Shown: positions 1-6,557 of the stretch, one piece after another
How positions within the stretch are numbered: position 1 is the stretch's first letter
Layout of the letters: each line of letters opens with the position of its first letter
Source of the DNA: Polyangiaceae bacterium
GTDB lineage: Bacteria; Myxococcota_A; Polyangia; Polyangiales; Polyangiaceae
DNA length: 64,000 nt
Direction: 5' to 3'
Assembly: GCA_020633235.1 (NCBI GenBank)
Contig: JACKEA010000002.1
Span: forward strand, 620,001-684,000
The notes under the pieces: generated by a model
Databases searched by the model: none
Told to the model about the DNA's origin: nothing
Seen by the model: the letters and a program-made list of their open reading frames with translations, nothing else
Made by a program: the position numbers and the translations under genes

Positions 1-165
1 GAGCACCGTGGCATCCGCCTCGACCCGTGCCGAGGGATCGAAGGCGACGAAGGGCGCCCCCTCGCCGACGCGGTGCACGCGCACCAGGTAGCGCGACGCC
101 GCTTCCGGCAACGTGCGCTCGCCCTCGGCGAGATCTTCCACCGCGACGCGGATCACTCGGGCCAC
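1..165 (-). CDS. rsmE: Partial RsmE-like 16S rRNA m3U1498 methyltransferase, N-terminus
   Basis: Only the first 55 codons are inside the window; the gene runs off the left edge. The minus-strand reading gives a start of the type VARVIRVAVEDLAEGE followed by SRYLVRVHRVGEG and FVAFDPSARVEADA. That matches the N-terminal PUA-like RNA-binding part of RsmE, which methylates U1498 of 16S rRNA. A GTG at 165 is taken as the start; GTG at 156 or 183 are in frame too. The SPOUT catalytic domain cannot be seen, so the family call rests on this short stretch. It is transcribed divergently from the next gene. Confidence 0.6.
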   Translation of the reverse strand, partial: MARVIRVAVEDLAEGERTLPEAASRYLVRVHRVGEGAPFVAFDPSARVEADATVL

Positions 166-213
166 GGCCTCGGCTCTTAACACGTCCTCGGGGTGGTGGT
201 AGCAGACGCATCG

Positions 214-1503
214 GTGAACGATCGCAACAAGGGACTCACGGCCCTCCTCGTCAGCGCCGCTGCCGCCGGCGTCTACATCGAGGCCACGCGGGATCGCAGC
301 CCGGCGCCCACCCCAGCGCCCAGCGCGAGCGTGAGCGTGAGCGCGAGCGTGAGCGCGAAGCCGGCGCCGCCCCGCGCTGCAACCCCCGCCGAGATCGAAC
401 GCACCATCGCAACGCTCTCCCGTGCGCTGAAGACGCCCGCCGGAGATCCGCAAAACCCCTGGGGCTTGGCCCACGGTCTGGTGGCCTTCGGAAAGGACTT
501 CGAGACCACCGACGGCCAGAAAGCCGTAGACGTGATCGCGAGCTACGCCGAGCTCACGGACGGGCACTACGGCTTCCCCGCGAAGAAGGGCGACCAATTG
601 GTGGAGCCGCACCGCGCGCTTCAGGTGAAGACGCTGCTCGAGGTCGGCGTGCCCCTCGATCGCGAGCTGCGCACCTCCGACGGCAAGACCGTCACCCTCG
701 CTCGCTTGCTGGCGGATCTGCGCGCGAGCGCGACGCTCCCCGAAACCGACGCTCAGTGGCATCAAGCCGCGTGGCTGCTCGGCGCTCTCGTGCTCGCCGA
801 CGAGCAGCAGGGCGACGCTGGCGCCTCCGTGCTCGCACCCGACCAGCAGGGCGACGCCGGCGCTTCCGTGCTCGCACCCGACCAACAGGGCGACGCCGGC
901 GCTTCCTTCACCGCACGGCTGGCCCGCGCCGCTCTCGATCGGCTCGAGAAGGATCAACGCGTGTGCGTGGAGTACGCCGGAGACGCGGAACATGCCTTCG
1001 CGCCGGGCTCTCCGCTGCGCAAGGCCAAGACGGAAAAGACCGGCATCTACGGCCACAGCTGCGGCGGGTTGCACCTGGTACAAGCCGTGCTCCGCGCCCA
1101 CACCTACCTCGACACCCACCGCGTGCAGGCGCAGCTGGGCGTGCTCCTGTTCCGCTACGAAGCCGAACGCGCCGCCCTAAAAGACCTGCTGCAAAAGCAC
1201 CCCGAACAAGGCCTGATCCTCCGCATCCAGGAGCTCAAGTTCTTCGGTCACCTGGTGGAGACCTTCGCCCTCGCCCGACGCCTCGGCCTGGTGAACGCCG
1301 ACACCGAAGGCGGCAAGCGCATCCTCACCACCCTCGGCCAAGCCGCCGGGGACGTCGTCACCGTCGTCGCCGAGCTGGATCAGGGCGGCGTATTCCAACG
1401 CCTCGACGCCATCCGCCGGCAGCGGAAGCAGAGCGCTCTCGACCTGGTCGGCGACGGCTGCCACGCCCTACGCGGCCTGCGCTGGATGACGAACGAAAAG
1501 TAG
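214..1503 (+). CDS. Secreted or membrane-anchored protein of unknown function with internal 13-residue repeats
   Basis: A protein of about 429 residues that I do not recognise. It has a hydrophobic N-terminus (GLTALLVSAAAAGVYIEA), then a Pro/Ala/Ser/Val linker, so it is probably exported or membrane anchored. A mostly helical globular part follows. Near residues 195-235 the unit DQQGDAGASVLAP occurs about three times (39 bp period, roughly 798-910); the insertion keeps the frame. A motif YGHSCGGLHL near residue 285 resembles no active site I can name. The start is uncertain: GTG at 193 is in frame, 214 places the hydrophobic segment closest to the N-terminus. The stop codon region resembles the tandem repeats that follow. 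Confidence 0.7.
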   Translation: MNDRNKGLTALLVSAAAAGVYIEATRDRSPAPTPAPSASVSVSASVSAKPAPPRAATPAEIERTIATLSRALKTPAGDPQNPWGLAHGLVAFGKDFETTDGQKAVDVIASYAELTDGHYGFPAKKGDQLVEPHRALQVKTLLEVGVPLDRELRTSDGKTVTLARLLADLRASATLPETDAQWHQAAWLLGALVLADEQQGDAGASVLAPDQQGDAGASVLAPDQQGDAGASFTARLARAALDRLEKDQRVCVEYAGDAEHAFAPGSPLRKAKTEKTGIYGHSCGGLHLVQAVLRAHTYLDTHRVQAQLGVLLFRYEAERAALKDLLQKHPEQGLILRIQELKFFGHLVETFALARRLGLVNADTEGGKRILTTLGQAAGDVVTVVAELDQGGVFQRLDAIRRQRKQSALDLVGDGCHALRGLRWMTNEK

Positions 1504-1554
1504 CTCTGCCGTTTGAGAAGCAGCCCTTCCGTTTCCCTTCCGTCTCCTCGCCCA

Positions 1555-1760
1555 GATGACGAACGAGACGCAGCCCTTCCGTCTCCTCGCCCAGATGACG
1601 AACGAGACGCAGCCCTTCCGTTTCCCTTCCGTCTCCTCGCCCAGATGACGAACGAGACGCAGCCCTTCCGTCTCCTCGCGCAGAGGACGAGCGAGACGCA
1701 GCCCTTCCGTTTCCCTTCCGTCTCCTCGCCCAGATGACGAACGAGAAGCAGCCCTTCCGT
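1555..1760 (+). repeat. Tandem repeat derived from the 3' end of the preceding gene
   Basis: The words GATGACGAACGAGACGCAG and CCCTTCCGTCTCCTCGCCCA repeat about five times. The GATGACGA word starts at 1485 (inside the gene), 1555, 1594, 1644, 1683 (variant) and 1733. Spacing alternates 39 and 50 bp; the 11 bp difference is an extra TTTCCCTTCCG. The word at 1485 is the last codons of the gene, with its TAG stop replaced by CAG in the copies. This suggests the array grew from the gene terminus. No gene is likely here. Confidence 0.85.
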
Positions 1761-1798
1761 TTCCCGGGGCTCCTCACGCATCGGTTGCCGAGTGTTCT

Positions 1799-1821
1799 TT
1801 TGTTGGTGCGGCGCGATGCCC
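1799..1821 (+). repeat. TTGTYGG-box gene-end element, single arm (variant)
   Basis: TTGTTGGTGCGGCGCGATGC matches the box and start of the hairpin arm seen at about 15 gene ends in this window. The second half of the hairpin is degenerate here. It follows the tandem repeat that separates it from the stop codon at 1503. Confidence 0.5.
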
Positions 1822-2027
1822 GTCCGAATTCCGCGACCCGAGGTTCCGCGGCGGCCCGCGACAGGGTGCTTGCAGGCCGTTGCCAAGACACCGGCTCTCG
1901 GCGCTACTGTTCGTTCACCGCCAGAGCCACCGAGCCCTGGCTTCGATCGGCATGGAGGCTTCCCACTCGTGCGAGACGATGGGCGGTTGGTCCCGACCGG
2001 CAACAGCGGATCGCCCGCGCCAAAATC

Positions 2028-2662
2028 CGTTCGACTCCGAACGATCTTGCGAAGCGCGACAGGGGGTTCGCCCGCGCGGAAATCCGTTCGATTCCGAACG
2101 ACTTTTTCGGAGCGCGGTTCCGAACGATCTTCTCGGCGCGCGACACGGGGATCGCCCGCGCCAAAATCCGTTCGACTCCGAACGATCTTGCGAAGCGCGA
2201 CAGGGGGTTCGCCCGCGCCAAAATCCGTTCGACTCCGAACGATCTTGCGAAGCGCGACGGGGGAATCGCCCGCGCGGAAATCCGTTCGGTTCCGAACGAT
2301 TTCCTGCGACCGCGACGCGACGACCGCAAGCGTGCAGATGACCGTTCGGTTCCGAACGATTTCCTCGGAGCGCGACAGGGGGTTCGCCCGCGCGAAAATC
2401 CGTTCGGTTCCGAACGATTTCCTGCGACCGCGACGCGACGACCGCAGCGTGCAGATGACCGTTCAGTTCCGAACGATTTCCTCGGAGCGGGACCGGAGAG
2501 CGCGACACGACGACGCAGCGTGCAGATGACCGTTCGGTTCCGAACAATTTCCTCGGAGCGCGACACGGGGATCGCCCGCGCGAAAATCCGTTCGGGGCCG
2601 AACGACTTCCTCGGAGCGCGCGAGGGCGATCGCCCGCGCGGAAATCCGTTCGGCTCCGAACG
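2028..2662. repeat. Phased array of eleven 16-base palindromes
   Basis: Palindromes of the type CGTTCGGTTCCGAACG start at 2028, 2085, 2169, 2226, 2283, 2343, 2401, 2460, 2531, 2589 and 2647, with a half copy near 2114. Most intervals are 57-60 bp. The arms CGTTCG/CGAACG are almost constant while the central 4 bases vary (ACTC, ATTC, GTTC, GGGC, GCTC). In many copies the stem extends to GGAAATC[C]GTTCGG / CCGAACGATTTCC with one bulged C. The DNA between palindromes is also similar (GATCGCCCGCGC, CTCGGAGCGCGACA), so these are tandem units of about 58 bp, not unique spacers. Confidence 0.9.
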
Positions 2663-2689
2663 AATTTTTTGCGACCGCGAGCCGACGGC

Positions 2690-2929
2690 CGCAGCGTCGG
2701 CGGACGGGCGGACGAGCGGACGGGCGGAACGATGGTCGGACGGACGGACGCCGGACGGACCCCGGGCACGCGCGCCGCTCGGGGCGCCACGGACGGGCGG
2801 TTCCGTCCGTGCTCCTTCGCCCGATACATTGCGGCGTCCGCAGCGGCGCTCAGAGCCGCGCCGCTCAGAGCCGCGCCGCTCAGGGCGCCACGGTCGGGCG
2901 GACGGACGGACGCCGGGCACGCGCGCCGC
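2690..2929. repeat. CGGACGG-rich tract with a duplicated 3' end of the GGDEF gene
   Basis: Short CGGACGGA-type repeats fill 2695-2760. From about 2763 to 2850 the DNA is a near-identical copy of 2911-2998, which is the end of the following minus-strand FHA-GGDEF gene; the offset is 148 bp. Read on the minus strand, the copy encodes the same MYRAKEHGRNR tail. The segment between copies holds short GCGCCGCTCAGAG repeats. No intact gene is seen. Confidence 0.8.
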
Positions 2930-3910
2930 TCAGGGCGCCACGGACGTGCGGTTCCGTCCGTGCTCCTTCGCCCGATACATCGCGGCGTCCGCAGCGGCGA
3001 TCAGAGCGGCGCCGTCCCGCGCGCCGCGACCCGCGTCGATGGCGGCGACGCCAATGCTCACGGTGAGGGTGAGCTCTCCGTCGAGCGGCAGCGTGAGGTC
3101 GGCGATGGTGCGCCGAATGCGCTCCGCCAGGATCTCGCCGTTGCGGGTGCCGATGCTGCGCGCCACGATCACGAACTCCTCGCCGCCGAAGCGCGCCAAC
3201 AAGTCGCCGGGCCGCAGCACGCGCTCGATGGACATCGCGAGGATGCGCAACACGGCGTCCCCCACGTTGTGCCCGAACTTGTCGTTCACCTGCTTGAAGT
3301 GATCCACGTCCACGAACAGCACGGCGAGGGAGCTGCCGTGGCGCAGCGCGAAGGCGACCTCCGCCTCCAGGCGCTCCTCGAAGTAGCGCCGATTGTGCAC
3401 TCCGGTGAGCGGATCCCGCACCACGGACTCGTACAGCCGATGTGCGGCGCGCTCCTCCAGCTCGTCGGCGAGGGTGAGCTTCAGCATCGTCTGCCCGCCG
3501 AGACGAATGCGGTCGCCATCCGCGAGCCGCGTGGGCTCGGTGATGCGCTCGCCCCGGACGTAGGTCCCGTTGGTGCTGCCCAGATCCTCGATGTAGATGC
3601 CGTCCTCGCGTTGCGTGACTTTGGCGTGGGACCACGAAAGACCGGGATCCGACAGCGGCAGGTCCGAAGTGTCGCTGCGCCCGAGCACGACGCCTTCGGG
3701 CACCACGCGGTGGACCTCGCCCAGCTGCGCTCCGGCGAGCACCGTCAGCAAGTAGCGGTCACGCAGCGGAACATCGGAGCGCGGAACGAGATCGTCATCG
3801 ACCGTCGCCACCGGTCGCGGAGGTGAATGGATGCGGATGGTCGTCGTGCGGCGAAGCCCCCGCTCTCCGCCGCTGGCGGCGCGGTCGTCGGGGCGCTTGG
3901 GAACCATCAC
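2930..3910 (-). CDS. FHA-GGDEF diguanylate cyclase
   Basis: This 326-residue cytoplasmic protein has an FHA domain (about residues 55-145) followed by a GGDEF domain (about 165-322). The FHA part shows GVVLGRSDTSDLPLSD, SWSHAKV and LGSTNGTYVRGE, the usual phosphothreonine-peptide binding residues. The cyclase part shows DPLTGVHNRRYFEERL, FVDVDHFKQVND and the active-site signature GGEEF, so it should make cyclic di-GMP from two GTP. RPGD lies five residues before GGEEF and fits the inhibitory I-site RxxD, so product feedback is expected. There is no membrane segment; input probably comes from a phosphorylated partner. Its 3' end is partly duplicated downstream. Confidence 0.92.
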   Translation of the reverse strand: MMVPKRPDDRAASGGERGLRRTTTIRIHSPPRPVATVDDDLVPRSDVPLRDRYLLTVLAGAQLGEVHRVVPEGVVLGRSDTSDLPLSDPGLSWSHAKVTQREDGIYIEDLGSTNGTYVRGERITEPTRLADGDRIRLGGQTMLKLTLADELEERAAHRLYESVVRDPLTGVHNRRYFEERLEAEVAFALRHGSSLAVLFVDVDHFKQVNDKFGHNVGDAVLRILAMSIERVLRPGDLLARFGGEEFVIVARSIGTRNGEILAERIRRTIADLTLPLDGELTLTVSIGVAAIDAGRGARDGAALIAAADAAMYRAKEHGRNRTSVAP

Positions 3911-4081
3911 GTCACCGTGAGCAGCAAGGCGCGTGCCCGCTCAGGCTGGGCATTTCGCATGGCTCCGCCGCATCCCTTGCGTCAGCGCCCAGCGCCAGCG
4001 CGCGGCCTGCGCAAATGAGCACGAACGCAGGTTCGCGACGAAGTGCCCGTGTGGGTGTCCCGCTCACAGCATGAGCATGGG
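3911..4081. other. Intergenic, no gene seen
   Basis: This stretch lies upstream of the minus-strand FHA-GGDEF gene and should hold its promoter. No clear sigma70 boxes or convincing ORF were found. Confidence 0.4.
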
Positions 4082-4134
4082 TGTCGGTACAGCGCGGAAC
4101 CGCGCGAAGCGGCGTTTCCGCGGCGTCCCGACAA
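4082..4134. repeat. TTGTYGG-box gene-end element, mirrored pair
   Basis: A left arm TGTCGGTACAGCGCGGAACC and a right arm ending TTTCCGCGGCGTCCCGACAA face each other as a long imperfect inverted repeat bounded by TGTCGG and CCGACA. It is one of about 15 copies in this window and lies downstream of the minus-strand gene at 4378-4998, separated from it by the 45 bp tandem repeat. Confidence 0.8.
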
Positions 4135-4147
4135 GCCCATGAAGCCC

Positions 4148-4390
4148 GAGCTTCAGCGCGTGATCACGTCGCTCGGCGTATCACCGCGGCCCGAGCTTCA
4201 GCGCGTGATCTCGACGCTCGGCGTATCACCGCGGCTCGTGCTTCAGCGCGTGATCTCGACGCTCGGCGTATCACCGCGGCTCGTGCTTCAGCGCGTGATC
4301 ACGACGCTCGGCGTATCACCGCGGCTCGAGCTTCAGCGCGTGATCTCGACGCTCGGCGTATCACCGCGGCCCGTGCTTCAGCGCGTGATC
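4148..4390. repeat. 45 bp tandem repeat copied from the 3' end of the adjacent gene
   Basis: The word CTTCAGCGCGTGATC starts at 4151, 4196, 4241, 4286, 4331 and 4376, a strict 45 bp period. The last copy is the true 3' end of the minus-strand gene at 4378-4998 (codons for TLSVVITR and the TGA stop). So five extra copies of the gene tail, each with its stop codon, lie downstream. Since 45 is divisible by 3, every copy keeps the reading frame. Confidence 0.92.
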
Positions 4391-4998
4391 ACGACGCTCA
4401 GCGTCCGACCGAAGCTCACCTTCACGTCGCGTTCCCCGCCGCGAAACAGCAGCGTGGTCGCGCCGTCGCTGTCGATCTCGTCCACGAGGGCGAAGCCTGC
4501 GCGCGGAGCCCAGGTGACGAAGTGCTCGCGCACGCCGCCGACGTCGGCGATCGCGAAGTCGTGCTCTTGGCGATCCGGCGTCGCGCGCACGCGGCCCGGA
4601 GCGAGGCGCGGCGGCAGCGGCACCACCACGCCGAACGCGCTCACCGGCTGCGAGGGATCCGATGGCGGCAGCTCGCTCTCGCGCTCGGCACACAGGTACA
4701 GCATGGGCGGTGGGTCGTGAGGCTTCGGTGACACGTAACCGTGAATGGTCAGCTCGGTCCCCTGCTTGTGCACGAACAGGGACCAGCCGGCAGCGCCTTG
4801 GCTCGACCCACGGCGCTCCTGCCAACCGTCCATCGTCACCCACGCGGCATACGTGGCGCGGAGCTCCTCGATGCTCTGCTGCTCGCAGCGAAAGCTCACC
4901 TCGAAGAAACCCGGTTCCACGCAGCGTCCCTTCTCGATGGCTCCCGCGGGGACGGGCACGGGGTGCGACAGCATGCGCAGCTCACTTGAGGGGGACAT
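4378..4998 (-). CDS. Hypothetical protein, translationally coupled to a phosphoesterase
   Basis: A soluble protein of 206 residues without a signal peptide or a family I recognise. It looks like two alpha/beta repeats: RCEQQSIEELRATYAAW with FVHKQGTELTIHGYV, then GGVREHFVTWAPRAGFAL with RDVKVSFGRTLSVVITR. Each half ends in a strand pair, which suggests an internally duplicated small domain. The ATG at 4998 lies inside the last codons of the upstream phosphoesterase gene (17 bp overlap), so the two are probably translated from one mRNA. Its last codons are the seed of the 45 bp tandem repeat downstream. Confidence 0.75.
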   Translation of the reverse strand: MSPSSELRMLSHPVPVPAGAIEKGRCVEPGFFEVSFRCEQQSIEELRATYAAWVTMDGWQERRGSSQGAAGWSLFVHKQGTELTIHGYVSPKPHDPPPMLYLCAERESELPPSDPSQPVSAFGVVVPLPPRLAPGRVRATPDRQEHDFAIADVGGVREHFVTWAPRAGFALVDEIDSDGATTLLFRGGERDVKVSFGRTLSVVITR

Positions 4999-5674
4999 AC
5001 TCTTTGCGCGCGTCGACGCTCACGATGTGGCGCTTCGCGGCGGGCGGCACCGGCTCGCCCGCATCGAGCACCAGCGCGGAGAGCTTGCCGCCGTACACGC
5101 AACCCGTATCGAGGCCCGTGGCGTAGGGGTGCAGCTGCAGGCCGTCGATGGCGTTGTGTCCGAAGGCCACGTGGGTCGGACCCGCGTACACCTCTCCCCA
5201 CAGCTGCGCATCCCGGCGATCGCTCGGGGTGCCGTCGGGACGAAGAGTGCGTACGTGGAGCAGCACCCACGGATCCTGTTGCTCGAGAGGAATCCCTGGC
5301 ACGAGCCCAGCGTGGACCACCGCGGCGTCGTGCTCCGGTAACTCCAGGGACAGCGGCAAGGCGGCGAGGTCCTCCCAGTCTTGCTCCGAGAGGCGCGCCA
5401 TCACCCGCTCATGGGCGGGGGACAGCCGAGGCCCACGCTCGCCCTGGGCCCGGGCGGCCCGTGCGTCCAGCAGGCGCTGATCGTGGTTGCCCACCACGCT
5501 GCGCGCCCCCACGCGCCGCAGGGTGGCAAGCACCGCGGAGGTGTCCGGCCCCCGCGCCACCAAGTCCCCCACCGCCACCAGCCGATCCCCGTCGCTGAAG
5601 GCCAGCCGATCGAGCAGCGAATCGAGCTCGGGGGCGCAGCCGTGGATATCTCCAACGATCACGGTGCGCGCCAC
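4982..5674 (-). CDS. PPP-family metallophosphoesterase (ApaH/PrpA-like)
   Basis: The 230-residue protein carries the motifs of a calcineurin-like phosphoesterase: GDIHG at residues 8-12, GDLVARGPDT near 37-46, GNHD near 62-65 and HAGLVPG near 121. These supply the Asp/His/Asn ligands of a binuclear metal centre. In this family the substrates are phosphoserine/threonine/tyrosine proteins or diadenosine tetraphosphate; the sequence does not decide between them. The start MARTVIVGDIHG gives the expected close placement of the first metal motif. It is first in an operon with the overlapping hypothetical gene downstream. Confidence 0.88.
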   Translation of the reverse strand: MARTVIVGDIHGCAPELDSLLDRLAFSDGDRLVAVGDLVARGPDTSAVLATLRRVGARSVVGNHDQRLLDARAARAQGERGPRLSPAHERVMARLSEQDWEDLAALPLSLELPEHDAAVVHAGLVPGIPLEQQDPWVLLHVRTLRPDGTPSDRRDAQLWGEVYAGPTHVAFGHNAIDGLQLHPYATGLDTGCVYGGKLSALVLDAGEPVPPAAKRHIVSVDARKEYVPLK

Positions 5675-5849
5675 GCGCAGGTTTGTAACACCGCGAAACC
5701 ACGTGTCAATTCGGCGAACCCCGGGCCGGCTCCGAGAGCAGCGGAAAAATCCCGGGGACGCGACGGAAAGCCCAGCGTTAAAGCGGTCTTGCGGCCGCTA
5801 GAGGGGCCATGATACCCGTCCAGAACCATTGGAATCGAGGAGGCTCCGA

Positions 5850-6548
5850 ATGCTGCCCAAGTGCGCCCGCCCCATCTGTGCTTCCACGCTGGCTGCCCTG
5901 CTGTGCCTGGGTGCGACCGGCTGCGGTGAGGAAGAGGTCAAGTACGAGCCGAAGCCCAGCCCCAGCGGCGTGAAGGCGAACCTGCCCCCGGTTCCCAACG
6001 TGCCCCAGAAGCCCCTGAAGGCGGGCGACGCCTACACCGTGTGGGGCGCCAGCTACTCGCTCCGGAGCCGGGTGCGGCACAAGGAAGTGGCCGGCAAGAA
6101 GCTCTCCATCACCGGCTACATCACCAAGACCAACCTGGGAGACGCCCCCGAGTGCGCCGTTCACAAGGGCGGCAAGGCGGACCCCGAAGGCTGCAACCCC
6201 CCGGTGCCTGCGTTCTGGATTGGCGACACCAAGGATGCCCCCGAGAGCGACTGCATCAAGGTGATGGGTTGGGCCTCGAACTTCGCGCAGATCTACGACG
6301 CCATCGAAGAGTACGACAAGAAGGAGGACGCCGAGCCGCACATGGACACCTTCTGGGCAGTGAAGATCCCGAATCCACTGCCAGTAAAGGGCGCCAAGGT
6401 GACGGTGAAGGGCGACTACTCCACCACCTTCGTGAAGTCTTCCACCGGCACGGAAGCCGACCCCATCATGGGTCTTCTGACCTACGACGAGATCAACTAC
6501 CTCGAAAAGCCTGCCGAGCCGGCAACGCTTCCGGGCATGAAGAAGTGA
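5850..6548 (+). CDS. Lipoprotein of unknown function
   Basis: The start at 5850 follows a good AGGAGG ribosome site 7 bases upstream. The N-terminus has a signal peptide with lipobox GATGC, so the mature protein is lipid anchored at about residue 24. The rest (about 208 residues) is charged and soluble, with KKLSITGYITKTNLGD, CNPPVPAFWIGD and KGAKVTVKGDYSTTF. Its alternating strands recall an OB-fold or beta-sandwich, but I cannot name a family. It ends 9 bases before tamA and is probably cotranscribed with tamA-tamB, so an envelope role is plausible by context only. Confidence 0.8.
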   Translation: MLPKCARPICASTLAALLCLGATGCGEEEVKYEPKPSPSGVKANLPPVPNVPQKPLKAGDAYTVWGASYSLRSRVRHKEVAGKKLSITGYITKTNLGDAPECAVHKGGKADPEGCNPPVPAFWIGDTKDAPESDCIKVMGWASNFAQIYDAIEEYDKKEDAEPHMDTFWAVKIPNPLPVKGAKVTVKGDYSTTFVKSSTGTEADPIMGLLTYDEINYLEKPAEPATLPGMKK

Positions 6549-6557
6549 CGGAGCGCG

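Noticed and set aside
2028..2662. CRISPR-like palindromic repeats with regular spacing
   Set aside because: The sequences between palindromes are similar to each other, so they are not unique spacers; no cas genes or leader.
1734..3302. 522-codon open frame over the palindrome array
   Set aside because: Low-complexity Arg/Ser/Pro translation, overlaps the well-supported FHA-GGDEF gene antisense, and has no ribosome site.
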